DNA of 51,455 nucleotides, taken from Streptomyces panaciradicis (GTDB taxonomy: Bacteria > Actinomycetota > Actinomycetes > Streptomycetales > Streptomycetaceae). The notes beneath the pieces were generated by a model that saw only the letters and a list, made by a program, of their open reading frames with translations, ran no database searches and was not told the DNA's origin. The stretch is taken from NCBI RefSeq assembly GCF_023516615.1, contig NZ_JAMGBF010000032.1, positions 1-51,455 of the forward strand. Reading direction: 5' to 3'. Both the position numbers and the translations under genes were made by a program. The first letter of the stretch is position 1. Every line of letters begins with the position of its first letter. Shown here piece by piece: positions 8,074 through 15,636 of the stretch.

Positions 8074-9051
8074 ATGGCGCGCATGAACCCCACCGCACCG
8101 CCCGCCTCCGGCGTCCGCACCCCTTGGGAGGAACTCCCCGCGGCCGTACGCGACGCGGTCGCCGGTGTGCTCGGCGGGGCCGTCGTGCACGCCGAGACCC
8201 AGAGCGGCGGATTCTCCCCGGGAGTCGCCAGCCGCGTCGCCACCGGCCACGGCCGCCGCGCCTTCGTCAAGGCCGTCAGCGTGGACGCCAACCCGCACAG
8301 CCCTGCCCTGCACCGCGCCGAGGCCCGCAACGCCGCCGCCCTGCCGCCCGCCGTCCCCGCCCCGCGCCTGCTCGGCAGCCACGACGACGGCACCTGGGTC
8401 GCGCTCGTCTTCGAGGAGGTCGCCGGCCGCCAGCCCCATGTCCCCTGGCGGGAGGAGGAGTTGGGGCTCGTGCTGGACGCGGTGGCCGAGCTCGGCCGGA
8501 GTCTGACGCCGTCCCCCGTGGCCGCGCCGCCCGCGGCCGAGGCGCTCGCCGAGGACTTCTCCGGCTGGCGGCGGCTGTGCGAACAGCCGGAGGGGGAGCT
8601 GCTCGGACGGCTCGACGCCTGGACCCTGGACCGGCTGGCCCTCCTCGCCGACCTCGCCGACGGCTGGACGGACGCCGCGGCCGGCGACACCCTCGCCCAC
8701 GCCGACCTGCGCGCCGACAACATGCTGCTGACCGCCGACGGCCGGGTGGTCTTCGTGGACTGGCCGCACGCCGTGCGCGCCGCCCCCTGGTTCGACCTGC
8801 TGGTCATGCTGCCGTGCGTGCGCGCCCAGGGCGGGCCGGACCCCGAGGAGGTCTTCACCGCGCACCCGCTGGGCCGGGACGCGGACCCGGACGCCGTCAC
8901 CGCCACGCTCGCCGCCCTCGCGGGCTTCTTCATGGAGCACTCCCTGCGGCCGGCCCCGCCCGGCCTGCCCACGCTGCGCGCCTTCCAGCGCGCCCAGGGC
9001 GAGGCCGCGACGGCCTGGCTCAGGAGGCGGCTCGCACCAGGGCCTGCATGA
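8074..9051 (+). CDS. Aminoglycoside phosphotransferase (APH)-fold kinase
   Basis: This 325-residue protein has the APH/choline kinase fold. The ATP-binding lobe lies near residues 35-120, and the catalytic loop reads HADLRADNMLL, with Asp and Asn of the HxDxxxxN pattern. The metal-binding motif follows as VVFVDWPHA, corresponding to IDW. Family members phosphorylate aminoglycosides, macrolides, homoserine, choline and other small alcohols. Resistance is not implied, and nothing nearby identifies a substrate. The start is either ATG 8074 or ATG 8083; neither has a convincing Shine-Dalgarno. The 3' end overlaps the convergent amidohydrolase gene by 32 bp. Confidence 0.8.
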   Translation: MARMNPTAPPASGVRTPWEELPAAVRDAVAGVLGGAVVHAETQSGGFSPGVASRVATGHGRRAFVKAVSVDANPHSPALHRAEARNAAALPPAVPAPRLLGSHDDGTWVALVFEEVAGRQPHVPWREEELGLVLDAVAELGRSLTPSPVAAPPAAEALAEDFSGWRRLCEQPEGELLGRLDAWTLDRLALLADLADGWTDAAAGDTLAHADLRADNMLLTADGRVVFVDWPHAVRAAPWFDLLVMLPCVRAQGGPDPEEVFTAHPLGRDADPDAVTATLAALAGFFMEHSLRPAPPGLPTLRAFQRAQGEAATAWLRRRLAPGPA

Positions 9052-9706
9052 CGCGCAGGTCGTCACCCATCTCGGGATGCCACTGCACGCCGAGAACCCA
9101 GCGGTCGGCGGTGGGCACCTCCACGGCCTCCACCGTGCCGTCCGCCGCGTAGGCCGACGGCATCAGGCCCGTCCCGAGCCGGTCCAGCGCCTGGTGGTGG
9201 TACGTCGGTACGGACGTCTCCTCCGGGGCGATCTCGGCGTACCGCGTGCCCGGCACCGGCTTGACCGGGTGCCGGCCGAAGACGCCGACCTCCACCGCGT
9301 GGCCGTCGAGGTGCTGCACGAGCGTGCCGCCGAGGGCGACGTTCAGCAGCTGCATACCCCGGCAGATGCCGAGCAGCGGCAGGCGCGCGGCCAGGGCCGC
9401 CTCGATCAGGGCCAGCTCCCAGATGTCCCGGGCAGCGGCCGGCGGGCCGGTCCGGGGGTCGCGCTCGGCGCCGTAGCGCTCCGGGGCGACGTCCGGGCCG
9501 CCCGCGATCACCAGCCCGTCGAGCCGGGCGACGGTGGCCGCCGCGTGTTCGGGCGCGTCCGGCGGCAGCATCGCGGTCAGCCCGCCGGCGCGCTGCACCA
9601 GCCGCGGATAGCCGGCCGGCAGCAGCGCGGCCTCCAGCTCCCACACGCCCCAGCGCGCCCCGGCCTCCAGATACGTGCTGACGCCGATCAGCGGTCTGCC
9701 CGCCAT
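9020..9706 (-). CDS. Gamma-glutamyl hydrolase, class I glutamine amidotransferase-like (PuuD family)
   Basis: The 228-residue enzyme belongs to the peptidase C26/PuuD family, which hydrolyses gamma-glutamyl amides to glutamate plus the freed amine or amino acid. The nucleophile is Cys115 in LLGICRGMQLLN, and the His-Glu pair is at 210 and 212 in VLGVQWHPEM. The N-terminus PLIGVSTYLE and the GGPDVAPERYG loop are family-typical. I chose ATG 9706 over GTG 9718, because GGGAGGG sits just upstream of the ATG and would be inside the coding region otherwise. With the glutamine-synthetase-like ligase and dehydrogenases nearby it would complete a gamma-glutamylated amine pathway. The upstream region carries the motif AATGG-N9-ATACCTT, also found upstream of the regulator gene. 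Confidence 0.85.
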   Translation of the reverse strand: MAGRPLIGVSTYLEAGARWGVWELEAALLPAGYPRLVQRAGGLTAMLPPDAPEHAAATVARLDGLVIAGGPDVAPERYGAERDPRTGPPAAARDIWELALIEAALAARLPLLGICRGMQLLNVALGGTLVQHLDGHAVEVGVFGRHPVKPVPGTRYAEIAPEETSVPTYHHQALDRLGTGLMPSAYAADGTVEAVEVPTADRWVLGVQWHPEMGDDLRVMQALVRAAS

Positions 9707-9724
9707 GCGCCCTCCCACCCCTGC

Positions 9725-9745
9725 AATGGACTGTTCCCATACCTT
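9725..9745. promoter_or_regulatory. Putative cluster operator, copy 1 (AATGG-N9-ATACCTT)
   Basis: AATGG at 9725-9729 and ATACCTT at 9739-9745 are separated by exactly 9 nt, 19 bp upstream of the amidase start. The same two words with the same spacing occur at 10547-10567 between the FadR-type regulator and the ligase gene. The local sequence is less GC-rich than the surroundings. It is a candidate binding site for the FadR-type regulator. Confidence 0.55.
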
Positions 9746-9788
9746 TTCCCAGGAGTGCCGCGCACGGCAAGGCTTCCAGGCGGGAGGG

Positions 9789-10523
9789 TCACGCCAGGAA
9801 GCCCCTGAGCAGTGCCGCCGTCCCCGCGCAGTGCTCGCGCATCATCTCCCGCGCCCCGTCCGCGTCCCCGTCGAGCACGGCCTCGACCAGGGCGGTGTGC
9901 TGGCGCTGCGAGTGCTCCAGGTTGCGCACCAGGAGCGGGATGCAGTCGAGCAGGTCGTTCACCGAGGCCCGTACCGCCGCGTACTGGGCGGTGAGCGTGG
10001 GTGAGCCGCACAGCTCCGCCAGCGTCAGGTGCAGCAGTGTGTCCAGGCGGCGGTACTCCGACAGGGGCGCGTCATGGGTGCGGGCCAGCGCCTCGCGCAG
10101 CCGGTCCGCCTGCTCGGCCGTCAGCCCGTGTGCGGCGCACAGACCCGCGGCCCCGACCTCCAGGACCTCCCGGAAGCGCAGCACGTCCTCGATGTCGACC
10201 TCGGAGATCCGCCGCCGCAGCTCGTCCTCGCCGCCCGCGTCCGGGCGGGGCAGGACGAAGGTGCCGCCGTAGCGCCCGCGACGGGACTCCACCAGCCCCT
10301 GGTCCTGCAGCACCTTCAGCACCTCGCGCAGCGTCACCCGGCTGATCCCGAGCCGCTCCGCCAGCTCCCGCTCGGCCGGCAGCCGTTCGCCGCCCGGCAC
10401 CAGACCCAGGCGTACGACCTGCAGGATCTGCTCCAGCGCCTCCTCGAAGCCGTTCCCCGCCCGCACCGGCCTGAGCACCGGCGTCAACCGGTCCTCCAGG
10501 CCGCCGTCCGGATCGAGCGACAT
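9789..10523 (-). CDS. FadR/GntR-family transcriptional regulator (FCD domain)
   Basis: A 244-residue regulator with a GntR winged helix at about residues 25-90 (GERLPAERELAERLGISRVTLREVLKVL, then YGGTFV) and an all-helical FCD ligand domain after about residue 105. That domain has a metal/carboxylate-binding pattern (RFREVLEVGAAGLC, HLTLAELCG, QHTALVEAVLDGD). I place the start at ATG 10523, preceded by GGGAAGGGGG at suitable distance, rather than at TTG 10544. It is divergent from the ligase gene across an 85-bp interval with the AATGG-N9-ATACCTT motif. In S. coelicolor the GntR regulator beside glnA4 has been named EpuRII in work on ethanolamine use, as I recall; equivalence here is inferred from gene order. 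Confidence 0.88.
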   Translation of the reverse strand: MSLDPDGGLEDRLTPVLRPVRAGNGFEEALEQILQVVRLGLVPGGERLPAERELAERLGISRVTLREVLKVLQDQGLVESRRGRYGGTFVLPRPDAGGEDELRRRISEVDIEDVLRFREVLEVGAAGLCAAHGLTAEQADRLREALARTHDAPLSEYRRLDTLLHLTLAELCGSPTLTAQYAAVRASVNDLLDCIPLLVRNLEHSQRQHTALVEAVLDGDADGAREMMREHCAGTAALLRGFLA

Positions 10524-10546
10524 ACCGCCGCACCCCCTTCCCAAGC

Positions 10547-10567
10547 AATGGTTCTCCCGAATACCTT
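10547..10567. promoter_or_regulatory. Putative cluster operator, copy 2 (AATGG-N9-ATACCTT)
   Basis: AATGG at 10547-10551 and ATACCTT at 10561-10567 repeat the words and 9-nt spacing of the site at 9725-9745. The site is 23 bp upstream of the regulator ATG (minus strand) and 41 bp upstream of the ligase GTG (plus strand), so one bound protein could control both directions. The outer parts read AATGGT and, on the other strand, AAGGTAT, a rough dyad. Confidence 0.55.
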
Positions 10568-10608
10568 ATGGCTTCCGGCTGACCGTAGAAGCCGAAGGAG
10601 GCTTTCCC

Positions 10609-11973
10609 GTGGCAGACCGCACACCCCCGCTCTCCGTCGAGGAGCTGCACGCCCTCGTCGCGAGCGGTGAGATCGACACTGTCGTCCTGGCCTTCCCCGA
10701 CATGCAAGGGCGCCTCCAGGGCAAGCGGTTCGCCGCACGCTTCTTCCTCGACGAGGTCCTCCACCACGGCACCGAGGGCTGCAACTACCTGCTCGCCGTC
10801 GACACCGACATGAACACGGTCGACGGCTACGCCATGTCGTCCTGGGACCGCGGCTACGGCGACTTCGCCATGCACCCCGACCTGACCACCCTGCGCCGCG
10901 TCCCGTGGAACGCCGGCACGGCCATGGTGATCGCCGACCTCGCCTGGGCCGACGGCTCCCCGGTCGTCGCCGCCCCCCGCCAGATCCTGCGCCGCCAGCT
11001 CGACCGGCTCGCCGAGCACGGCCTGACCGCCAAGGTCGGCACCGAGCTGGAGTTCATCGTCTTCAAGGACACCTACGAACAGGCCTGGGACGCCGGCTAC
11101 CGAGGGCTCACCCCGGCGAACCAGTACAACATCGACTACTCGGTGCTCGGGACCGGCCGCATCGAGCCCCTGCTGCGCCGCATCCGCAACGAGATGGCCG
11201 CCGCCGGCCTGACCGTGGAGTCCGCCAAGGGCGAGTGCAACCCCGGCCAGCACGAGATCGCCTTCCGCTACGACGACGCCCTCGTCACCTGCGACCAGCA
11301 CGCGATCTACAAGACCGGCACCAAGGAGATCGCCTCCCAGGAGGGCGTGTCGATCACCTTCATGGCCAAGTACAACGAGCGCGAGGGCAACTCCTGCCAC
11401 ATCCACCTGTCGCTGGCGGACGCCGCCGGGAACAACGTCATGCCGGGCGACGGCGAGGGCGGCATGTCCGACGTCATGCGGCACTTCCTCGCCGGCCAGC
11501 TCGCCGCCCTGCGGGACTTCTCCCTCCTGTACGCCCCCAACATCAACTCCTACAAGCGGTTCCAGCCGGGCTCCTTCGCCCCGACCGCCGTCGCGTGGGG
11601 GCACGACAACCGCACCTGCGCGCTGCGCGTGGTCGGGCACGGCCGCTCCCTGCGCTTCGAGAACCGGCTGCCCGGCGGTGACGTCAACCCGCACCTCGCC
11701 GTCGCCGGACTGGTCGCCGCCGGGCTGTACGGCATCGAGCAGAAGCTCGCCCTGCCCGAGCCCTGCCCGGGCAACGCCTACACGGCGGAGTTCGAGCACG
11801 TCCCGACCACGCTGCGGGAGGCCGCCGAGCTCTGGGAGAACAGCCCGATCGCCAAGGCCGCCTTCGGGGACGAGGTCGTCGCGCACTACCGCAACATGGC
11901 GCGCGTCGAACTGGACGCCTTCGACGCCGCGGTCACCGACTGGGAGCTGCGCCGCTCCTTCGAACGCATGTGA
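10609..11973 (+). CDS. glnA4: Glutamine synthetase-like gamma-glutamyl amine ligase (GlnA4-like)
   Basis: The 454-residue enzyme has the glutamine synthetase fold. Metal-ligand glutamates are visible in GTELEFIVF and KGECNPGQHEIAFRY, the histidine in GNSCHIHLSL, and the nucleotide loop in YKRFQPGSFAPTAVAWG. It lacks the adenylylation motif of true GlnA, and the N-terminal stretch VVLAFPDMQGRLQGKRF replaces the FDGSS ammonium-site motif, as in ligases that join glutamate to amines. In S. coelicolor the protein at the matching position, GlnA4, was reported as a gamma-glutamylethanolamide synthetase; substrate here is inferred from that and from neighbours. The GTG start has a strong GAAGGAGG. 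It heads an operon with the aldehyde dehydrogenase (TTG start 8 bp after the stop) and the SDR. Confidence 0.85.
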   Translation: MADRTPPLSVEELHALVASGEIDTVVLAFPDMQGRLQGKRFAARFFLDEVLHHGTEGCNYLLAVDTDMNTVDGYAMSSWDRGYGDFAMHPDLTTLRRVPWNAGTAMVIADLAWADGSPVVAAPRQILRRQLDRLAEHGLTAKVGTELEFIVFKDTYEQAWDAGYRGLTPANQYNIDYSVLGTGRIEPLLRRIRNEMAAAGLTVESAKGECNPGQHEIAFRYDDALVTCDQHAIYKTGTKEIASQEGVSITFMAKYNEREGNSCHIHLSLADAAGNNVMPGDGEGGMSDVMRHFLAGQLAALRDFSLLYAPNINSYKRFQPGSFAPTAVAWGHDNRTCALRVVGHGRSLRFENRLPGGDVNPHLAVAGLVAAGLYGIEQKLALPEPCPGNAYTAEFEHVPTTLREAAELWENSPIAKAAFGDEVVAHYRNMARVELDAFDAAVTDWELRRSFERM

Positions 11974-11980
11974 GGCTCTG

Positions 11981-13360
11981 TTGTCCACCGAGCACGAACT
12001 CGTCGTACTGAACCCCGCCACCGAGGAGGTCCTCGCCACCGTCCCGGCCGCGACCGCGGCCGACGTCCACGCCGCCGTCGTACGCGCCACGGCGGCCCAG
12101 GCGAGGTGGGCCGCCCTGCCGCCCGCCGACCGCGCCCGGCTGCTGCGCCGGTTCGCCGCGACGGTCGACGAGCACGTCGAGGAACTGGCCGGCCTGGAGG
12201 TCCGCGAGGCCGGGCACACCGTGGGCAACGCCCGCTGGGAGGCCGGCAACGTCCGCGACCTGCTGGACTACGCGGCCGGGGGAGTGGAGCGGCTGACCGG
12301 CCGGCAGATCCCGGTGGCCGGCGGCCTCGACGTCACGATCCTCGAACCGCTGGGTGTCGTGGGCGTCATCGCGCCCTGGAACTTCCCCCTGCCCATCGCC
12401 GCCTGGGGCACCGCCCCCGCGCTGGCCGCGGGCAACGCCGTCCTCCTCAAGCCCGCCGAGACGACCCCGCTCACCGCGCTGCGGCTGGCCGAACTCGCCC
12501 TGGAGGCCGGGCTGCCGGAGGGGCTGTTCCAGGTGCTCCCCGGACATGGTCCGGTCGCGGGCAACGCGCTCGTCGAGCACCCCGGCATCGCGAAGATCGT
12601 CTTCACCGGGTCGACCACCGTCGGCAAGCAGGTGCTGGCCAAGGGCTCGGCGCTCCTCAAGCGCGTCACCCTCGAACTCGGCGGCAAGAGCCCCAACATC
12701 GTCTTCGCCGACGCCGACCTCGAGGCCGCCGCGGCGGCCGCCCCCATGTCCTTCCTCGACAACTCCGGCCAGGACTGCTGCGCCCGCACCCGCATCCTCG
12801 TCCAGCGCTCCGTTCACGACCGCTTCCTGGACCTGCTGAGCCCGGCCGTCGAGGCGGTCAGGGTCGGCGACCCGGCGGACGAGCAGACCCAGATGGGCCC
12901 GCTGATCTCCAAGTCCCAGCTGGAACGGGTGCGTTCGTACGTCGACCCCGGCGCCCCCGGCATCCGCGGCAAGGCCCCCGAGGGCCCCGGCTTCTGGTTC
13001 CCGCCCACCGTCCTCACCGACGTCGCACCGCACGCGCGCGTGGCCGTCGAGGAGGTCTTCGGCCCCGTCGCCGTCGTCCTGCCCTTCGACGACGAGGCGG
13101 ACGCCGTACGCCTGGCCAACGCCACCGACTACGGCCTCTCCGGCTCCATCTGGACCCGTGACGTCGGCCGCGCCCTGCGCGTCTCGCAGGCCGTACGGGC
13201 CGGCAACCTGTCCGTCAACTCCCACTCCAGCGTCCGCTACTGGACCCCCTTCGGCGGCTTCAAGCAGTCCGGCATCGGCCGCGAGCTCGGCCCGGACGCC
13301 CTGACCGCCTTCACCGAGACCAAGAACGTCTTCATCAGCACGGAAGGCCCCGCACAGTGA
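11981..13360 (+). CDS. Aldehyde dehydrogenase family protein
   Basis: A 459-residue NAD(P)-dependent aldehyde dehydrogenase. The cofactor-binding segments are GVIAPWNFPL and FTGSTTVGK, the general-base Glu is in VTLELGGKSP, the catalytic Cys lies in NSGQDCCARTR, and EEVFGPV with PFGGFKQSGIGRE closes the fold. I place the start at TTG 11981, because GTGAGG lies just before it and the protein then begins STEHELVVLNPATEEV, a normal family N-terminus; upstream in-frame codons overlap the ligase gene. The stop overlaps the SDR GTG by 4 bp. In context it should oxidise a gamma-glutamylated aminoaldehyde to the acid, as PuuC does in the putrescine route. The frame is open much further upstream, but only as a shadow of the ligase gene. 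Confidence 0.88.
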   Translation: MSTEHELVVLNPATEEVLATVPAATAADVHAAVVRATAAQARWAALPPADRARLLRRFAATVDEHVEELAGLEVREAGHTVGNARWEAGNVRDLLDYAAGGVERLTGRQIPVAGGLDVTILEPLGVVGVIAPWNFPLPIAAWGTAPALAAGNAVLLKPAETTPLTALRLAELALEAGLPEGLFQVLPGHGPVAGNALVEHPGIAKIVFTGSTTVGKQVLAKGSALLKRVTLELGGKSPNIVFADADLEAAAAAAPMSFLDNSGQDCCARTRILVQRSVHDRFLDLLSPAVEAVRVGDPADEQTQMGPLISKSQLERVRSYVDPGAPGIRGKAPEGPGFWFPPTVLTDVAPHARVAVEEVFGPVAVVLPFDDEADAVRLANATDYGLSGSIWTRDVGRALRVSQAVRAGNLSVNSHSSVRYWTPFGGFKQSGIGRELGPDALTAFTETKNVFISTEGPAQ

Positions 13361-14139
13361 CCGACAACATGGTTTGCCGTCGCCTCGTCGGCCGCACCGC
13401 CGTCATCACCGGCGCCGGCAGCGGCATCGGCCTCGCCACCGCCCGCCGGCTCGCCTCCGAAGGAGCGCACGTCGTCTGCGGCGACGTCGACGAGGTCCGC
13501 GGCAAGGCGGCCGCCGAGGAGGTCGGCGGCCTGTTCGTGAAAGTCGACGTCACCGACCCCGAGCAGGTCGAGGCCCTCTTCAAGGCGGCCTTCGACACCT
13601 ACGGCAGCGTCGACGTCGCCTTCAACAACGCCGGCATCTCCCCGCCCGACGACGACTCCATCCTGGAGACCGGCCTGGAGGCCTGGAAGCGCGTCCAGGA
13701 GGTCAACCTCACCTCCGTCTACCTGTGCTGCAAGGCCGCCATCCCCTACATGCGCCGCCAGGGCAGGGGCTCCATCATCAACACGGCGTCCTTCGTGGCC
13801 CGGATGGGCGCGGCGACCTCCCAGATCTCCTACACCGCCTCCAAGGGCGGCGTCCTCGCCATGTCCCGCGAACTGGGCGTGCAGTTCGCCCGCGAGGGCA
13901 TCCGCGTGAACGCCCTGTGCCCCGGACCGGTCAACACCCCGCTGCTGCGGGAGCTGTTCGCCAAGGACCCCGAGCGGGCCGCCCGCCGCCTGGTGCACAT
14001 CCCCGTCGGCCGGTTCGCCGAGGCGGAGGAGATCGCCGCCGCCGTCGCCTTCCTGGCCAGCGACGACTCCTCGTTCGTCAACGCCAGCGACTTCCTGGTG
14101 GACGGCGGGATCTCGGGGGCGTACGTCACGCCCCTGTAG
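13357..14139 (+). CDS. SDR family oxidoreductase (FabG-like)
   Basis: The 260-residue classical short-chain dehydrogenase has TGAGSGIGLA for cofactor binding, NNAG at mid-chain, and the catalytic Ser and YxxxK in the stretch ending SYTASKGG, then the family-typical CPGPVNTPL. It is the third gene of the ligase operon and overlaps the aldehyde dehydrogenase stop by 4 bp (GTGA). If the ligase makes gamma-glutamylethanolamide, this enzyme is a good candidate to oxidise the free alcohol to the aldehyde, which the neighbouring dehydrogenase then converts to gamma-glutamylglycine. A start at the internal ATG five codons later is possible. It converges with the PLP enzyme gene, leaving only 6 bp between stops. 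Confidence 0.85.
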   Translation: MTDNMVCRRLVGRTAVITGAGSGIGLATARRLASEGAHVVCGDVDEVRGKAAAEEVGGLFVKVDVTDPEQVEALFKAAFDTYGSVDVAFNNAGISPPDDDSILETGLEAWKRVQEVNLTSVYLCCKAAIPYMRRQGRGSIINTASFVARMGAATSQISYTASKGGVLAMSRELGVQFAREGIRVNALCPGPVNTPLLRELFAKDPERAARRLVHIPVGRFAEAEEIAAAVAFLASDDSSFVNASDFLVDGGISGAYVTPL

Positions 14140-14145
14140 GCCGGC

Positions 14146-15348
14146 TCACAGGAACGTGTGACCCTCGCCCCGGTACGTCGGGACCGTCGCCGTCACCGTG
14201 TCGCCCTCGACGAGGTGCAGTTCCTCGAACCGCTCGCACAGCTCGCCGGCCTTCGCGTGCCGGAACCACACCCGGTCGCCGATCAGCAGGTCGTCGGCCG
14301 GCGAGCCGAGCAGCGGGGTCTGCACCTCGCCGGGCCCCTCCTGCGGGTCGTAGCGCAGCCCCTCCGGCAGGTACGGCACCGGGAGCCGGTCGGGGCCCGG
14401 GGCGCCGGAGGCCGGGTAGCCGCCGCCGAGGACCGTGACGACCCCGACGCCGGGCCGCCGCACGACCGGCATGGCGAACAGCGCGGCCGGACGCCCGGTG
14501 AACGACGTGTAGTTGTCGAACAGCCGCGGCACGTACAGACCGGACCCGGCGCCGATCTCGGTGACGGCGTCCTCGGCGGCCGTGTGCTGCACGCTGCCGG
14601 TACCGCCCCCGTTGACGAACTCCAGATCCGGTACGACGGCCCGCACCGCACGCACGACCTCGGCGCGCCGCTCGGCCAGCTCCCGGCGGGCCGTGGCCTG
14701 CATCAGCCGGACGGCACGCGACCGGAAGGGCTTGCCGGCGACGGAGTCGCCCACACCGGCGATGTGGCCCTCGTACGCCATGATCCCGACCACCTTGAAG
14801 CCGGGCCGCTCGGCCACGAACCGGGCCAGGTCGGCCACTTGGGCGGGGGAGTGCAGCGGGGAGCGCCGTGCGCCCACCCGCACCCGGCCCCCGAGCATCC
14901 GCAGCGAGGTGTCCAACTCCAGGCAGACCCGGATCACTTCACGTCCGCCGTCACGTGCCTCGTCGATCAGCCGCAGCTGCGCCGGGTCGTCGATCATCAC
15001 GGTGACCGCGGCGGCGAGCTTGGGGTCGGAGGCCAGTTCGGCGTACCCGGCCCGGTCCGCGGACGGGTAGGCGAGCAGCACGTCGTCGAATCCGCCGCGC
15101 GCCAGCCACAGGGACTCGGCCAGGGTGAAGGACATGATGCCCGCGAAGCCGTCCTTCGCCAGGACCCGCTCCAGCAGCGCCCGGCAGCGCACGGACTTGC
15201 TGGCGACGCGGATCGGCTTGCCGCCGGCGCGGCGGACGAGATCGTCCGCGTTGGCGTCGAAGGCGTCCAGATCGACGATCGCGAGAGGGGCTTGGAGGTG
15301 GGCGGTGGCCCGGTCGTAACGGGCCCGGTCGGCGGCGCGCGCAGTCAT
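14146..15348 (-). CDS. PLP fold-type III amino acid deaminase/aldolase-like protein (alanine racemase N-terminal family)
   Basis: About 400 residues with a PLP-binding TIM-barrel N-terminus. The PLP lysine is Lys51 in IRVASKSVRC, and the barrel continues with MSFTLAESLWLA, YEGHIAG and FVNGGGTGSV. The C-terminal domain carries the conserved late segment LLIGDRVWFRHAKAGELCERF, as in D-threonine aldolase/D-serine dehydratase (DSD1)-like proteins, where metal ligands sit. Family members act on D-amino acids or 3-hydroxy amino acids, and the exact reaction is unknown here. The open frame extends to 15657, but I start at ATG 15348 (MTARAADRARYDRAT), where homology-like sequence begins. Confidence 0.8.
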   Translation of the reverse strand: MTARAADRARYDRATAHLQAPLAIVDLDAFDANADDLVRRAGGKPIRVASKSVRCRALLERVLAKDGFAGIMSFTLAESLWLARGGFDDVLLAYPSADRAGYAELASDPKLAAAVTVMIDDPAQLRLIDEARDGGREVIRVCLELDTSLRMLGGRVRVGARRSPLHSPAQVADLARFVAERPGFKVVGIMAYEGHIAGVGDSVAGKPFRSRAVRLMQATARRELAERRAEVVRAVRAVVPDLEFVNGGGTGSVQHTAAEDAVTEIGAGSGLYVPRLFDNYTSFTGRPAALFAMPVVRRPGVGVVTVLGGGYPASGAPGPDRLPVPYLPEGLRYDPQEGPGEVQTPLLGSPADDLLIGDRVWFRHAKAGELCERFEELHLVEGDTVTATVPTYRGEGHTFL

Positions 15349-15636
15349 GAACGAAGCCTGCCAGACAGGATTACCGCAGGGTAGGGGGACGTTCCGGGCA
15401 GATGCCCCGGGCTCGCGGACTGGTTCCCGTTCCCACAGGGGCACGCCGTAGAGTGACGCGCACGTACGGCGGACGGGCGAGTGCCGCATACGCTGCGCCG
15501 GGATGCCGGTCCGCTCGTACGGGTATGCGTGATCGGGACGGACCGTCCGCGCCGGAATCGGCGCCGAGTGAATGAGCGCAACGACCACGGCTCGCGTACG
15601 TGTAGACGGCCCGGGGCACGAGGAAACGGGGGGTGC
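15349..15636. other. Divergent intergenic region between the PLP enzyme and the Pro-rich membrane protein
   Basis: A 288-bp interval that must hold promoters for both directions. Plus-strand hexamers such as TAGAGT near 15450 and TAGACG near 15603 could be -10 elements but lack convincing -35 partners. A run of G (GGGGGG) just upstream of ATG 15637 may act as ribosome site. I see no RNA gene or repeat. Confidence 0.3.

Noticed and set aside
8074..9051. Calling the APH-fold protein an aminoglycoside resistance enzyme
   Set aside because: The fold is shared by kinases of many small alcohols, and no resistance context or specificity motif is visible.
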